Shown here: positions 38,963 through 49,654 of the stretch, one piece after another
How positions within the stretch are numbered: position 1 is the first letter of the stretch
How the letters are laid out: the number at the start of each line of letters is the position of its first letter
Assembly: GCA_947455465.1 (NCBI GenBank)
Contig: CANGNS010000003.1
Location: forward strand, 114,952-178,951
Direction of reading: 5' to 3'
DNA from: Comamonadaceae bacterium
Lineage (GTDB): Bacteria > Pseudomonadota > Gammaproteobacteria > Burkholderiales > Burkholderiaceae_C
Length of the DNA: 64,000 nucleotides
Notes under the pieces: generated by a model
The model's database searches: none
Seen by the model: only the letters and a program-made list of their open reading frames with translations
Told to the model about the DNA's origin: nothing
Program-made: the position numbers and the translations under genes

Positions 38963-41259
38963 TAGAAAGAGGTTCCAATTTGGAATTGAAGTGACTGTAT
39001 TTTATCGCTATCGAACTTGGTGAGCGGCTTGGCGACGGCCAGGCGCAGCGGGCCGACCGGCGAGATCCAGCTAATACCCACGCCCACCGAGCTGCGCATG
39101 TCGCCCAGCTGGATCGATTCATTGGGGCCGTAAATGCCGCCTGCATCCACAAAAGCATAGACGCGCAGCGTTTTGTCGCTGCCGCCGCCGGGCAGGGGCG
39201 AGAGCAGCTCGGCATTCATGGTGATTTTCTTGGTGCCGCCGATCGCGACCGCGCCTTGGGCGCGCTGCTCAGCGGTGGTCAGGCTGCCCGGCTCAAAGCC
39301 GCGCACCGAGCCCAAACCGCCCGAGGTGTAATTTTTAAACAAGGGGTAGGCCTGGCCGTTGGTCGGCGTGGCCAAGGACAGCTCGCCATTGAGCGCCAAG
39401 GTTATTTTCTTGGTAACCGGGTAATACTGCTGCGCAGTCAGGGTTCCGCGCAAATAGGTCAGCTCGCCCGCTACGCTCCACTCGGCGTTGGCGCGGATGA
39501 GACGGCCCGAACTGGGGACCAGCCCGCTGTCGCGGCTGTCACGGCCCCAGCCAACCGTCAAGGGCACCGAGGTGGCGGTATATCCGAATAAATCCGCAAA
39601 ATCGCTGTAAGCAGTCGGCAGCAAGGTACCCGGCTCGATGGTCGTTTGGTCATAGCCTATACCGAAAAACACCGTATCCGTCTCGGAGAACGGTACGCCA
39701 AAGCGCACGCTGGCGCCAATATTGCTAAGCGAGTAGCTGTTGATATCGGCATAGGGACGTGTGGTGCGCTGGTACAGGTCGATGCTGCGCGAGACGCCGT
39801 CGGTGGTGAAATACGGATCGGTGGTGCTGAGCACCAAGGTGCGGTTGAGTTTGCTGGTGTTGACTTCAATGCCTACCGAATTGCCCGAGCCAAAGGCGTT
39901 GTCTTGCTTGAAGCCAAAATTGAGGCCCAGGCCGTCGGCGCTGGAGTAGCCTGCACCCAGGCTGATGCTTCCCGTGGGTTTTTCGGACACATTGACCACC
40001 AGATCGACCTGGTCGGGCGAGCCAGGAATGTCCTGGGTGTCGACCGTGACTTCTTTGAAGTAACCCAAGCGGTCCACCCGGTTGCGCGACATTTTGATAT
40101 TGAAGCCGTCGTACCAAGCTGACTCGAGCTGACGAAACTCGCGGCGAATCACCTCGTCACGCGTCGTGTCGTTGCCGGTAATGTTGATGCGGCGCACATA
40201 AATCCGGCGCGAGGGGTCGGCCTTGATGGTGATTTCCACCTGGTTGGTGCTGCGATCAATCGAGGTTTGGGTCTCTGCCACGGCAAAGGCGTAGCCGAAG
40301 TTAGCGTAGTAGTCGGTAAAAGCCTTGGTGGTCTGGGCCACTTCGGCACCGTTGTAGGGCTCGCCTACGCGGATGGACACCAGAGCTTCAAACTCCGCGT
40401 CCTTGGCCAGGAAGTTGCCTTGCATCTTGACCTTGGAGACCACAAAACGCTCGCCTTCACTGACGTTGATGGTGACGCTGATGTCTTGTTTGTTGGGCGA
40501 AATCACCACCTGGGTAGAGTCCACCGAGAACTCCAGGTAGCCGCGCGAGGTGTAGTAGGCGCGCAGGGTTTCCACGTCGGCGTTGAGCTTGGTGCGCACA
40601 TAGCGGTCTGACTTGGTGTACCAGCTCAGCCAGCCGCCGCTGTCCGAATCAAACAAGCCCAGCAAGGTGTCCTCGGAGAAAGCCTTGTTGCCGATGATCC
40701 TGATGTCTTTGATCTTGGCGGTGTCGCCCTCGCTGACGGCAAAACTCAGATCCACCCGGTTGCGCTCGATAGGGGTTACGGTGGTGACCACCTCAGCGGC
40801 GTACATGCTGCGGTTGATGTACTGGCGCTTGAGTTCTTGCTCCGCTTTGTCAGCCATGGCCTTGTCAAAGGGGCGACCCTCGGCCAAGCCAATGTCTTTG
40901 AGCGCCTTGATCAGCACGTCTTTGTCAAATTCTTTGGTGCCAGTAAAGGTGACGGACGCCACGGTGGGCCGCTCCGCGACCACGACCATGAGGATTTTTC
41001 CTTTGACGTCGATGCGCACATCGCTAAACAGCCCCAGCGCAAACAAAGATCGGATGGAACTCGAGGCCTTGTCGTCGGAATACGTGTCCCCTACGCGCAC
41101 CGGCAAGGAGGCAAACACCGTTCCCGCCTCGACCCGCTGCAAACCCTCCACCCGGATATCCTCAATAACAAAAGGCGTCAGCGCGAGGGCCACATGGGCA
41201 AACAAAGCCAGGGACAGCGCGGCAAGGAGGCGAATAATCTGCATGAAAGCTTGGGGCAT
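38962..41259 (-). CDS. bamA: Outer membrane protein assembly factor BamA
   Basis: A 765-residue Omp85 protein, the core of the BAM insertase. A signal peptide ending AHVALA precedes five POTRA domains (about 27-425; first begins FVIEDIRVEGLQRVEAG), then a 16-stranded barrel carrying the L6 motif VRGFEPGSL and ending in FQIGTSF with the terminal Phe. Three starts are possible (TTG 41286, ATG 41259, ATG 41244); none has a strong ribosome binding site, so the exact start is uncertain. It is normally preceded by rseP, which is missing here; dxr is 98 bases away. Confidence 0.94.
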   Translation of the reverse strand: MPQAFMQIIRLLAALSLALFAHVALALTPFVIEDIRVEGLQRVEAGTVFASLPVRVGDTYSDDKASSSIRSLFALGLFSDVRIDVKGKILMVVVAERPTVASVTFTGTKEFDKDVLIKALKDIGLAEGRPFDKAMADKAEQELKRQYINRSMYAAEVVTTVTPIERNRVDLSFAVSEGDTAKIKDIRIIGNKAFSEDTLLGLFDSDSGGWLSWYTKSDRYVRTKLNADVETLRAYYTSRGYLEFSVDSTQVVISPNKQDISVTINVSEGERFVVSKVKMQGNFLAKDAEFEALVSIRVGEPYNGAEVAQTTKAFTDYYANFGYAFAVAETQTSIDRSTNQVEITIKADPSRRIYVRRINITGNDTTRDEVIRREFRQLESAWYDGFNIKMSRNRVDRLGYFKEVTVDTQDIPGSPDQVDLVVNVSEKPTGSISLGAGYSSADGLGLNFGFKQDNAFGSGNSVGIEVNTSKLNRTLVLSTTDPYFTTDGVSRSIDLYQRTTRPYADINSYSLSNIGASVRFGVPFSETDTVFFGIGYDQTTIEPGTLLPTAYSDFADLFGYTATSVPLTVGWGRDSRDSGLVPSSGRLIRANAEWSVAGELTYLRGTLTAQQYYPVTKKITLALNGELSLATPTNGQAYPLFKNYTSGGLGSVRGFEPGSLTTAEQRAQGAVAIGGTKKITMNAELLSPLPGGGSDKTLRVYAFVDAGGIYGPNESIQLGDMRSSVGVGISWISPVGPLRLAVAKPLTKFDSDKIQSLQFQIGTSF

Positions 41260-41357
41260 AGTAATAAGTGTGTGGGCAAGGCGCAATCAAGAGGCCCCTG
41301 CAGGGTCGTTGTCGCGAAATGCACCGGGCGCCATCATAACGGGCTCATGTAAGGGGC

Positions 41358-42557
41358 TCATGCCTGCAGGCTGGCGGCATAGGCCTGCGCCACGGCGCGC
41401 GCCTGCTGGTCGATGGCCAGCAAGTCCTCCAAGGTCGTGGGTGGGGGCGGCAGGTAGCGGCCCAAGGCTTCTACATTAACGGCATGGATCTGGTCAAAGC
41501 GAATTTTCCCGTCCAAAAAGGCCGCCACTGCCACTTCGTTGGCTGCGTTGAGCACGGCCGAGGTCCCCGAAGGCGCCCGCAAGACCTGCCAGGCCAGCTG
41601 CAATCCGGCAAAGCGCTCGGAGTGGCCGAGCGTGGACAGGGGCTCAAAGGTCAGGGCTGACAGCGTGGCAAAGTCAATGGCGCTGGCGCCCGAGACATGG
41701 CGCCGGGGCCAGGCCAGCCCGTAGGCAATCGGGCCGCGCATATCGGGCGTGCCCAGCTGCGCCACCACCGAGTGGTCCACAAACTGCACCATGGAATGGA
41801 TAACCGACTGCGGATGGATCAGCACCTCAATGGCCTCGGGCGCCATGGCAAACAGATGCTTGGCCTCGATGACCTCCAGCGCCTTGTTCATCATGGTGGC
41901 CGAATCGACCGAAATTTTGCGTCCCATCGACCAATTGGGGTGGGCGCAGGCCTCTTGGGGCGTGACCCGGTGCAAAGTGGCCGGGTCGCGTTGGCGGAAA
42001 GGGCCGCCCGAGGCGGTCAGAATAATTTTGTCCACCACCTGCGGCCAGGTGCTTGCGTCCTCGGGCAGGGACTGGAAAATCGCCGAATGCTCGCTGTCGA
42101 TGGGCAAGAGCGTGGCCCCGCCACGGCGCACCGCGTTCATGAAAAAGTCGCCACCCACCACGAGGGCCTCTTTATTGGCCAGGAGCAAACGCTTGCCCGC
42201 CAGCGCCGCAGCGATGCACGAGGACAGACCGGCGGCGCCCACGATGGCGGCCATCACCGTAGTGACCTGCGGGTCGGCGGCCACCGTGTCCAGCGCCGCG
42301 CTGCCCCACAGCACCTGGGTGGCAAGACCGGCCTCGCGCAGCAGCTGCTGCAAGCGTCGGCCATGGTCTTGGCTGACCATGACGGCAAAAGCGGGCCGAA
42401 ATTGCCGGCATTGGGCGGCTAGCAAGTCCACCTGGGTATTGGCGGTCAGTGCAAATACCTCGTAATCGGCGCTTTGCCGGGCGATGACATCCAGCGTATT
42501 GGCGCCAATAGAGCCGGTGGAGCCCAGAACCGTGACAACTTGCTTCTTTTGTTGCAT
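41358..42557 (-). CDS. dxr: 1-deoxy-D-xylulose 5-phosphate reductoisomerase
   Basis: A 399-residue enzyme making MEP from DXP with NADPH, the committed step of non-mevalonate isoprenoid synthesis. The N-terminal nucleotide-binding motif is VLGSTGSIGANTLDVI, and the metal/substrate site is in PIDSEHSAIFQ, with GSMGRKISVDSATMMNK-like NWSMGRKISVDSATM. It is the target of fosmidomycin. It starts 12 bases after cdsA. Confidence 0.97.
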   Translation of the reverse strand: MQQKKQVVTVLGSTGSIGANTLDVIARQSADYEVFALTANTQVDLLAAQCRQFRPAFAVMVSQDHGRRLQQLLREAGLATQVLWGSAALDTVAADPQVTTVMAAIVGAAGLSSCIAAALAGKRLLLANKEALVVGGDFFMNAVRRGGATLLPIDSEHSAIFQSLPEDASTWPQVVDKIILTASGGPFRQRDPATLHRVTPQEACAHPNWSMGRKISVDSATMMNKALEVIEAKHLFAMAPEAIEVLIHPQSVIHSMVQFVDHSVVAQLGTPDMRGPIAYGLAWPRRHVSGASAIDFATLSALTFEPLSTLGHSERFAGLQLAWQVLRAPSGTSAVLNAANEVAVAAFLDGKIRFDQIHAVNVEALGRYLPPPPTTLEDLLAIDQQARAVAQAYAASLQA

Positions 42558-42569
42558 AGGCCTATCCGT

Positions 42570-43415
42570 TTACGCAGTACACAGCAGCAGGGCCAGGGGC
42601 AGCACCGGCAGCAACGCGTCCACACGGTCGAGCACGCCACCGTGCCCGGGAAGCAGCGCGCTGCTGTCTTTGACGCCAGCCGCACGCTTGAAAAGCGATT
42701 CCAGCAAGTCGCCCGCCACGCTCATGGTCGTGAGAAACAGCACGGCGACCACCGCAAACAGCGGTCCTGCGCTGAACAGACGTGCATACAGGCTGGGCGC
42801 GCCCCAGGCGCCGCCCGCCTCTTGGGCCTGCCAGACAAAGGCGATCAGCAGCACGGCGAGCAGGCCGCCCAAGGCGCCCTCCCAGGTTTTCCCCGGGCTA
42901 ATGCGCTCTGCCAACTTGCGTTGAATCCAGCGCCCCCCCAGAAAGCGCCCGCAAAAATAAGCGGCCACGTCGGCGCCCCACACCAAAACCAACACAGAAA
43001 ATAAGAAATTAATACCCAAAAGACGCGCCTGCACCAGCGCCAGCCAGGCACTGACCAGGGCCACCAGGCCGCCTGCCAAGCGCAGCGCTGGGGCCACCGT
43101 CACCCAGGCGGCGACACCGGTAGCCAAAAAACGGGCTGCCACCAGCACCCAAGCCGCGCCCACCAGCGCCCACAAAGCAAATAAATTGACCTGGGCCACG
43201 CCTCCCCACCAGCACAGCGCGCACGCCAGCGCAGCAACCAGGCCCGCCCACCAGGCGCGGGGCCCACGCCAGCCACAGAGCCGGGACCACTCCCAGGCGC
43301 CAGCACCAATCATCGCGGTGGTGATAAAGACGAAAACGCGTGGATCCTCGGCCCAAACCGAGGGGATCAACACCGCCAGCATAAGCACCGCCGTGATGAT
43401 CCGCTGCTTTAGCAT
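42570..43415 (-). CDS. cdsA: Phosphatidate cytidylyltransferase
   Basis: A 281-residue polytopic inner-membrane enzyme that makes CDP-diacylglycerol from phosphatidate and CTP, the branch point of phospholipid synthesis. About seven hydrophobic segments are visible. The family signature is complete near the C-terminus: SLFKRAAGVKDSSALLPGHG followed by GVLDRVD. It follows frr by only 9 bases; uppS, which normally lies here, is absent. Confidence 0.96.
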   Translation of the reverse strand: MLKQRIITAVLMLAVLIPSVWAEDPRVFVFITTAMIGAGAWEWSRLCGWRGPRAWWAGLVAALACALCWWGGVAQVNLFALWALVGAAWVLVAARFLATGVAAWVTVAPALRLAGGLVALVSAWLALVQARLLGINFLFSVLVLVWGADVAAYFCGRFLGGRWIQRKLAERISPGKTWEGALGGLLAVLLIAFVWQAQEAGGAWGAPSLYARLFSAGPLFAVVAVLFLTTMSVAGDLLESLFKRAAGVKDSSALLPGHGGVLDRVDALLPVLPLALLLCTA

Positions 43416-43424
43416 GGGCGGGGC

Positions 43425-43985
43425 CTAAACGGCCATGATCTCTTGTTCTTTGGCCGCCACCAGTTTGTCGACGTCGGCAATAAAGCGGTCCGTCAGCTTC
43501 TGGATATCGGCCTCGGAGCGCTTTTGCTCGTCCTCGGAGACTGTTTTGTCTTTTTCAAGCTTTTTGACCGCGTCGTTGGCGTCGCGGCGCAGATTGCGGA
43601 TCGCGACTTTGGCGCTTTCGCCCTCGCTGCGCACCACCTTGGTCAGCTCTTTGCGGCGCTCCTCGGTCATCATGGGCATGGGCACGCGGATCAGGTCGCC
43701 CATACTGGCCGGGTTCAGGCCCAAATCGCTCTCGCGGATGGCTTTTTCAATCTTGGCGCCCATGCCTTTTTCCCAAGGCTGGATGCCGATGGTGCGCGAA
43801 TCGATCAAATTGAGGTTGGCAACCTGGCTCAGCGGCACCATCAAGCCGTAGTACTCCACCTGCACCGTATCAAGCAAGGCGGGGTTAGCGCGCCCGGTGC
43901 GCACCTTGGTCAAGGTGTTTTTGAAGTTGGCGATGGATTGCTCCATCTTGGCTTCCACACCGCTGCGGATTTCTGCAATCGCCAT
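43425..43985 (-). CDS. frr: Ribosome recycling factor
   Basis: A 186-residue tRNA-mimic protein that, with EF-G, splits post-termination ribosomes. The family patterns [13 protein letters not shown] and [19 protein letters not shown] are intact. It has the usual two-domain length (185 residues in E. coli). It lies 18 bases after pyrH. Confidence 0.97.
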   Translation of the reverse strand: MAIAEIRSGVEAKMEQSIANFKNTLTKVRTGRANPALLDTVQVEYYGLMVPLSQVANLNLIDSRTIGIQPWEKGMGAKIEKAIRESDLGLNPASMGDLIRVPMPMMTEERRKELTKVVRSEGESAKVAIRNLRRDANDAVKKLEKDKTVSEDEQKRSEADIQKLTDRFIADVDKLVAAKEQEIMAV

Positions 43986-44003
43986 AGTCTTTACTCCAAA
44001 GAA

Positions 44004-44726
44004 TCAAACGTGCACCAAAGTGCCCTCGTCCTCGCCCATCACGACACGCTTGAGCGCGCCATGCTTGAATATAGAAAACACCTTGAGGGGTAATTTTTGG
44101 TCGCGGCACAGGGCAAAAGCCGCTGCATCCATGATGCCCAGGTTTTGCTGCATAGCGCTGTCAAAAGTCAGCGCAGCATAGCGCTTGGCCGTGGGTACTT
44201 TTTTCGGGTCCGCGTCATACACGCCGTCGACCTTGGTGGCTTTGAGAACAATTTCGGCGCCGATTTCGGCCCCGCGCAAAGCGGCAGCAGTGTCGGTGGT
44301 GAAAAAAGGATTGCCGGTACCGGCGGCAAAAATCACCACCTTGCCTTCTTCCAGATATTGAAGCGCCTTGGGCCGCACATAGGGCTCGACGACCTGCTCA
44401 ATGCCGATGGCCGACATCACGCGGGCGGTCAGGCCGGCTTTGTTCATGGTGTCACCCAAGGCCAGCGCGTTCATGACGGTTGCGAGCATGCCCATGTAAT
44501 CGGCCGTGGCGCGGTCCATTCCTACCGAACCCCCAGCGACGCCACGAAAGATGTTGCCGCCACCGATGACCACGGCCACCTGCACACCCAGACGGGTGAC
44601 CTCGGCGATTTCATCGACCATGCGCACAATCGTGTCGCGATTGATGCCGAAATGGTCATCGCCCATCAAGGCCTCGCCGGACAGTTTCAACAAAATTCGA
44701 CTGTAGGCGGGCTTGGCGTGGGTCAT
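44004..44726 (-). CDS. pyrH: Uridylate kinase
   Basis: A 240-residue hexameric UMP kinase of the amino-acid-kinase fold, producing UDP and regulated by GTP and UTP. The N-terminal [13 protein letters not shown] binds ATP phosphates, [11 protein letters not shown] follows, and [18 protein letters not shown] is characteristic. The ATG at 44724-44726 ([11 protein letters not shown]) is preferred to a TTG 12 bases upstream. It lies 82 bases after tsf. Confidence 0.97.
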   Translation of the reverse strand: MTHAKPAYSRILLKLSGEALMGDDHFGINRDTIVRMVDEIAEVTRLGVQVAVVIGGGNIFRGVAGGSVGMDRATADYMGMLATVMNALALGDTMNKAGLTARVMSAIGIEQVVEPYVRPKALQYLEEGKVVIFAAGTGNPFFTTDTAAALRGAEIGAEIVLKATKVDGVYDADPKKVPTAKRYAALTFDSAMQQNLGIMDAAAFALCRDQKLPLKVFSIFKHGALKRVVMGEDEGTLVHV

Positions 44727-44808
44727 AAGTGCTTCCAACGGCGTTGAGGCGGGTTTGGGGAAATTGCCGGGCGCCAGTCGCCCGGCACGGGCCGGTCAGG
44801 GCCCTAGT

Positions 44809-45732
44809 TTAGGCGCCCTGCTTGGCAGCGGCAACCTGGGCGGCCACTTCGGCAGCGAAATCGTCCACGCGCTTTTCAATGCCCTCGCCCACCACATACA
44901 GGGTGAATCCGTGCACTGTCGTGGCGCAGGCTTTGAGCATTTGCTCCACGGTTTGCTTGTCGTTTTTCACAAAAGACTGGTTGAACAGCGACACCTCTTT
45001 GAGGTATTTCTGCACGCCGCCTTCAATGCGCTTTTGCACGATTTCGGGGGACTGCACGGGCTTGCCGGCCGCAGTGGCCACCGCTGCATCCTCAGCCGCC
45101 TTGGCGGCTGCGACAGAGCGCTCGCGCTCGACCAACTCGGCGGGCACATCGGCGCTGGACAGGGATACCGGCTTCATAGCGGCCACATGCATAGCAACGT
45201 CCTTGGCTGCGACTTCGTCGCCATCAAACTCCACCACCACACCAATGCGGGTGCCGTGCAGGTAAGAAGCCACTTTGGCGGCCGAGCCAAAACGCTTGAA
45301 GCGGCGAAAGGTCATGTTCTCGCCAATCTTGCCGATCAGGCCTTTGCGCACGTCTTCCAGGGTCGGGCCAAAACCGTCTTGCGACCAGGCCAGGGCGCCC
45401 AGTGCGTCGGCGTCGGCGGGGTTGTGCTCGGCGACCAGGGTGGCGGCGGCTTTGGCCAAGGCCAGGAAGCTGTCGTTCTTGGTAACAAAGTCGGTCTCGC
45501 AGTTGACTTCGATCATGGCGCTGGCTGCGCCGGCCGTGGCGATGGCGACCACGCCTTCGGCTGTCACGCGGGCGGCGGCCTTGCCGGCTTTGCTACCGAG
45601 CTTGACGCGCAGAATTTCTTCCGCTTTGGCCATGTCGCCATCGGCCTCGGTCAGGGCTTTTTTGCACTCCATCATGGGTGCGTCGGTTTTGCCACGCAAC
45701 TCGGCGACCATGCTTGCGGTAATTGCTGCCAT
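44809..45732 (-). CDS. tsf: Elongation factor Ts
   Basis: A 307-residue guanine nucleotide exchange factor for EF-Tu. The N-terminal UBA-like module has [22 protein letters not shown], where the TDAPMM-type motif identifies EF-Ts; the conserved core [13 protein letters not shown], which contacts EF-Tu, follows. The gene lies 84 bases after rpsB, with a strong terminator-like hairpin in between, so its expression may be tuned below that of rpsB. Confidence 0.97.
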   Translation of the reverse strand: MAAITASMVAELRGKTDAPMMECKKALTEADGDMAKAEEILRVKLGSKAGKAAARVTAEGVVAIATAGAASAMIEVNCETDFVTKNDSFLALAKAAATLVAEHNPADADALGALAWSQDGFGPTLEDVRKGLIGKIGENMTFRRFKRFGSAAKVASYLHGTRIGVVVEFDGDEVAAKDVAMHVAAMKPVSLSSADVPAELVERERSVAAAKAAEDAAVATAAGKPVQSPEIVQKRIEGGVQKYLKEVSLFNQSFVKNDKQTVEQMLKACATTVHGFTLYVVGEGIEKRVDDFAAEVAAQVAAAKQGA

Positions 45733-45771
45733 TTTTATTACTCCGTATCCGTTAAAAATCGTTGAAATGCT

Positions 45772-45800
45772 AAAAAAAAGGGGCTGACAAGCCCCCTTTT
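45772..45800 (-). terminator. Terminator or attenuator between rpsB and tsf
   Basis: On the minus strand a stem GGGGCT / AGCCCC with a four-base loop is followed by eight T residues. Complementary A and T tracts on both sides make it work in either direction. It lies 16 bases after the rpsB stop. Confidence 0.85.
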
Positions 45801-45816
45801 AAGGGTCGGGGGACGC

Positions 45817-46566
45817 TTAAGCGGCCTCGTCGACCTCGACAAATTCGTCTTCACCTTCGGCCACAACCGCTTTGACCAGGTCGTCCACGGCGTTGGCGCG
45901 GCCTTCCAGGACGGCGTCTGCGATGCCACGGGCATACAGCGTGACCGCTTTGGAAGAGTCGTCATTGCCAGGAATGATGTAGTCGATGCCTTCGGGCGAA
46001 TGGTTGGAGTCCACGACGCCAATCAGCGGGATGCCCAGCTTGCGAGCCTCGGCGATAGCGATCTTGTGGTAGCCCACGTCGATCACAAAAATCGCGTCAG
46101 GCAAAGTGGCCATGTCTTGGATGCCACCAATGTCTTTTTCCAGCTTGGCCAGTTCGCGGGCGAACATCAGCTGTTCTTTCTTGCTCATGGCGTCCAAACC
46201 AGCTTCTTGCTGGATTTTCATGTCCTTGAGGCGTTTGATCGAGGTCTTGACCGTCTTGAAGTTGGTCAACATGCCGCCGAGCCAGCGCTGGTCCACGAAG
46301 GGCATGCCGGCGCGCTGGGCTTCCATCGCCACGGTTTCACGGGCTTGGCGCTTGGTGCCGACCATCAAGATGGTGCCACGCTTGGCAGAGAGTTGGCGCA
46401 CAAATTTGGTGGCCTCCTGGAACATCGGCAGCGATTTTTCCAGGTTAATGATGTGGATTTTGTTGCGGTGACCGAAGATGAAGGGGGCCATCTTGGGGTT
46501 CCAGAAACGGGTTTGGTGACCAAAATGGACACCCGCTTCCAACATTTCGCGCATAGTGACTGACAT
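45817..46566 (-). CDS. rpsB: 30S ribosomal protein S2
   Basis: A 249-residue S2 (uS2). The start [26 protein letters not shown] and the stretch [19 protein letters not shown] are diagnostic; the first of these is a universal S2 signature. The C-terminus is acidic ([13 protein letters not shown]), as usual in betaproteobacteria. It is the first gene of the rpsB-tsf-pyrH-frr group. The 155 bases before it, after clpA, must contain its promoter, which I could not place. Confidence 0.97.
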   Translation of the reverse strand: MSVTMREMLEAGVHFGHQTRFWNPKMAPFIFGHRNKIHIINLEKSLPMFQEATKFVRQLSAKRGTILMVGTKRQARETVAMEAQRAGMPFVDQRWLGGMLTNFKTVKTSIKRLKDMKIQQEAGLDAMSKKEQLMFARELAKLEKDIGGIQDMATLPDAIFVIDVGYHKIAIAEARKLGIPLIGVVDSNHSPEGIDYIIPGNDDSSKAVTLYARGIADAVLEGRANAVDDLVKAVVAEGEDEFVEVDEAA

Positions 46567-46671
46567 AAAAACTCCAAAGGTTAGGTCTTAAATCCGGCTC
46601 GATTTTTCCCGCGCACGCCAGGGGCCTGCAGGGGGAACACCTTGATAGAACCGGTTTGTGATTTACTTGGC

Positions 46672-46699
46672 CCGGGGCGCCGATTTAAAGGCACCCCGG
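46672..46699. repeat. GC-rich inverted repeat between clpA and rpsB
   Basis: A ten-base stem with one G-T pair (CCGGGGCGCC / GGCACCCCGG, eight-base AT-rich loop) lies 23 bases after the clpA stop and about 106 bases before rpsB. No U tract follows on the minus strand. It may end clpA transcription or be part of the rpsB upstream region. Confidence 0.45.
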
Positions 46700-46721
46700 A
46701 GCAAAGCCCGCTAATTTTACA

Positions 46722-49043
46722 TCAGCTGGCGGCCGCCTCTTCCGACTTGGAGCGGCCTTCGCGCTTGGGCAGGGGCTGGATATCGAGCAAAACCTCGGTT
46801 TTGGACTCGTCTTTGTCGTCCAGATCGACCGTCAAGCGTCCGCCTTCGGTCAGGCGGCCAAAAAGCAGCTCGTCGGCCAGGGCGCGGCGAATCGTGTCCT
46901 GGATCAGGCGCTGCATGGGGCGTGCGCCCATGAGCGGGTCGAAGCCTTTTTTGCCCAAGTGCTTGCGCAGCTTGTCGGTAAAGGTGACTTCGACCTTTTT
47001 CTCGGCCAATTGGGTCTCCAGCTGAAGCAGGAACTTGTCCACCACCCGCAAAATAACGTTTTCGTCCAGCGCCTTAAAGCCCACGATGGAATCGAGGCGG
47101 TTGCGGAACTCGGGCGTAAACAGGCGCTTGATGTCAATCATCTCGTCGCCCGCCTCGCGGGGGTTGGTAAAGCCGATGGTCGCCTTGTTCATGGTCTCAG
47201 CGCCCGCGTTGGTGGTCATGATGATGATCACATTGCGGAAATCGGCCTTGCGCCCGTTGTTATCGGTCAAGGTGCCGTGGTCCATCACCTGCAAAAGCAC
47301 ATTAAAGATATCCGGGTGGGCTTTCTCGATCTCATCGAGCAGCAGCACGCAATGGGGCTTTTTGGTCACCGCTTCGGTGAGCAGGCCACCCTGGTCAAAC
47401 CCTACGTAGCCCGGAGGGGCGCCGATCAGACGGCTCACAGCATGGCGCTCCATGTACTCGCTCATGTCAAAGCGAATAAGCTCGATGCCCATGATGTAGG
47501 CCAGCTGCTTGGCCGCCTCGGTCTTGCCCACGCCGGTGGGGCCGCTGAACAAGAAAGAGCCAATCGGCTTGTCCGCGCGGCCCAAGCCTGAACGCGCCAT
47601 TTTGACGGCCGAGGCCAGCACGTCGAGCGCCTTGTCCTGCCCGAACACCACGCTTTTGAGGTCGCGATCCAGGGTTTTGAGCTTGCCGCGGTCATCATTA
47701 GAGACATTGGCAGGGGGAATGCGGGCGATTTTTGCCACGATTTCCTCCACCTCGGTCTTGGAAATCGTTTTTTTGCGCTTGCTAGGAGCCAGGATTTGCT
47801 GGGCGGCGCCGGCCTCGTCGATCACGTCGATGGCCTTGTCGGGCAAGTGGCGGTCGTTGATGTACTTGGCGCTCAGTTCTGCAGCAGCCTGCAAGGCGGC
47901 GACCGCGTACTTCACCTTGTGGTGCTCCTCAAAGCGGGATTTCAGACCTTTAAGAATCTCCACGGTTTGTTCTACCGTGGGCTCGACGACGTCCACCTTC
48001 TGGAAGCGGCGCGACAAGGCCGCGTCTTTCTCGAAAATGCCACGGTATTCGGTAAAAGTGGTGGCGCCAATGCACTTAAGCTGGCCCGAGCTGAGGCTGG
48101 GTTTGAGCAAATTGGAAGCGTCCAGCGTCCCGCCCGAGGCGGCGCCGGCACCAATCAAGGTGTGGATTTCGTCAATAAACAGCACCGCATTGGGCTTGTC
48201 CTTGAGCGACTTGAGCACGCCTTTGAGCCGCTGCTCAAAGTCGCCGCGGTATTTGGTGCCCGCCAGCAGCGCCCCCATGTCCAGGGAATAAACCACCGAG
48301 TCGGCCAGCACGTCGGGCACATCTTTTTGGGAGATGCGCCATGCCAGGCCCTCGGCGATGGCGGTTTTGCCAACGCCGGCCTCGCCGACCAACAGCGGGT
48401 TGTTTTTGCGGCGGCGGCACAGGATTTGGATCACCCGCTCCACCTCGTATTCGCGGCCGATCAGGGGATCGATCTTGCCGTCTTTGGCCAGCTGGTTCAG
48501 GTTTTGGGTGTACTGCTCCAGCGGCGAGGCTTTTTCGTTCTTTTCGCTGGTCGCCTCTTCGGCTTCAGGGCTGCCCTCGGGGCCTTTGCTGGACTCGGGC
48601 GGGTCGCTCTTTTTGATGCCGTGGGCAATGAAATTAACCACATCCAGACGCGTCACGCCCTGCTGATGGAGGTAATAAACCGCGTGGGAGTCTTTCTCGC
48701 CAAAAATAGCGACCAAGACGTTGCTGCCCATGACCTCTTTTTTACCGCTTCCGGTGGACTGCACGTGCATGATGGCGCGCTGAATGACGCGCTGAAAGCC
48801 CAGCGTCGGCTGGGTGTCCACCTCGTCCACGCCCGAGACCTGGGGCGTATTGTCTTTGATGAAATGGCTCAGCGACTTGCGCAACTCGTCCACATTGGCC
48901 GAGCAGGCGCGCAGCACTTCAGCGGCACTGGGGTTGTCCAAGAGCGCGAGCAGCAGGTGCTCCACCGTGATGAACTCGTGGCGCTGCTGGCGCGCCTCGA
49001 CAAACGCCATATGCAGACTGACTTCCAATTCTTGGGCGATCAT
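46722..49043 (-). CDS. clpA: ATP-dependent Clp protease ATP-binding subunit ClpA
   Basis: A 773-residue class 1 AAA+ unfoldase that feeds ClpP. An N-domain (about 1-145) is followed by D1 with Walker [16 protein letters not shown] and D2 with Walker [15 protein letters not shown]; the ClpP-binding loop is in D2. A linker rich in Glu, Ser and Pro (about 145-190) separates N-domain and D1. I start at [14 protein letters not shown], preceded by AGAAGGAAAA; the longer frame adds 21 unrelated residues. The adaptor clpS lies 77 bases upstream. Confidence 0.96.
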   Translation of the reverse strand: MIAQELEVSLHMAFVEARQQRHEFITVEHLLLALLDNPSAAEVLRACSANVDELRKSLSHFIKDNTPQVSGVDEVDTQPTLGFQRVIQRAIMHVQSTGSGKKEVMGSNVLVAIFGEKDSHAVYYLHQQGVTRLDVVNFIAHGIKKSDPPESSKGPEGSPEAEEATSEKNEKASPLEQYTQNLNQLAKDGKIDPLIGREYEVERVIQILCRRRKNNPLLVGEAGVGKTAIAEGLAWRISQKDVPDVLADSVVYSLDMGALLAGTKYRGDFEQRLKGVLKSLKDKPNAVLFIDEIHTLIGAGAASGGTLDASNLLKPSLSSGQLKCIGATTFTEYRGIFEKDAALSRRFQKVDVVEPTVEQTVEILKGLKSRFEEHHKVKYAVAALQAAAELSAKYINDRHLPDKAIDVIDEAGAAQQILAPSKRKKTISKTEVEEIVAKIARIPPANVSNDDRGKLKTLDRDLKSVVFGQDKALDVLASAVKMARSGLGRADKPIGSFLFSGPTGVGKTEAAKQLAYIMGIELIRFDMSEYMERHAVSRLIGAPPGYVGFDQGGLLTEAVTKKPHCVLLLDEIEKAHPDIFNVLLQVMDHGTLTDNNGRKADFRNVIIIMTTNAGAETMNKATIGFTNPREAGDEMIDIKRLFTPEFRNRLDSIVGFKALDENVILRVVDKFLLQLETQLAEKKVEVTFTDKLRKHLGKKGFDPLMGARPMQRLIQDTIRRALADELLFGRLTEGGRLTVDLDDKDESKTEVLLDIQPLPKREGRSKSEEAAAS

Positions 49044-49120
49044 GACTTTTCCTTCTACGAATCCGTTGTTCATTCCAAGTGACGCCGCCCCCTGGTCGGG
49101 CGCCACACGCGTCTTATCGC

Positions 49121-49486
49121 CTAAAAGCCTACCGGCTCACTCACACATTGCAGGGGATGCCCGGCCTTTTGGGCTGCATCCATCACCTGGTCCACCTTGG
49201 TCACCGCCACGTCCCGGGTGTACACACCGCACACGCCTTTGCCGTCAATATGGATTTTCAGCATGATTTGGGTGGCAGTGGCCAAATCTTTCGCAAAAAA
49301 CTCTTGGATGACCGACACCACGAACTCCATGGGCGTGAAATCGTCATTCAGCATCAAAACCTGGTGCATGGCCGGGGGCTGCAGCTTTTGCGGCACCCGC
49401 TCGAGCACGATCGCCCCGCCGCCATCGTCCTTTTGGGGGCTTTGCTTGGGGAGTTCCCGGGGGGGTTTAGGTGGGGTCGTGGCCAT
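49121..49486 (-). CDS. clpS: ClpA adaptor protein ClpS
   Basis: A 121-residue N-end rule adaptor that delivers proteins with bulky hydrophobic N-termini to ClpAP. The flexible leader (about 1-40, rich in Pro and Lys) is followed by the core with [15 protein letters not shown], where Asn and Asp bind the N-degron, and [19 protein letters not shown]. It immediately precedes clpA in the same direction, the normal arrangement. Confidence 0.96.
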   Translation of the reverse strand: MATTPPKPPRELPKQSPQKDDGGGAIVLERVPQKLQPPAMHQVLMLNDDFTPMEFVVSVIQEFFAKDLATATQIMLKIHIDGKGVCGVYTRDVAVTKVDQVMDAAQKAGHPLQCVSEPVGF

Positions 49487-49568
49487 GAAATCATTCTATC
49501 GGTGCGCACATCCTAGCGCAGCGCCAAGGGTAATTGGAGCGCAGCGGCGGCTATTCAAGGCGGCAGGC

Positions 49569-49604
49569 AAAAAAATAACCCGGCTCGCTTGCGCGCGCCG
49601 GGTT
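49569..49604 (-). terminator. Rho-independent terminator of icd
   Basis: An eight-base inverted repeat AACCCGGC / GCCGGGTT with a 12-base GC-rich loop is followed on the minus strand by A and seven T residues. It begins 51 bases after the icd stop. Confidence 0.82.
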
Positions 49605-49654
49605 GCGGGAAACAGGGATCGGCCCGCCTCAGCGGACCGCCCTCGTTACCGGGT

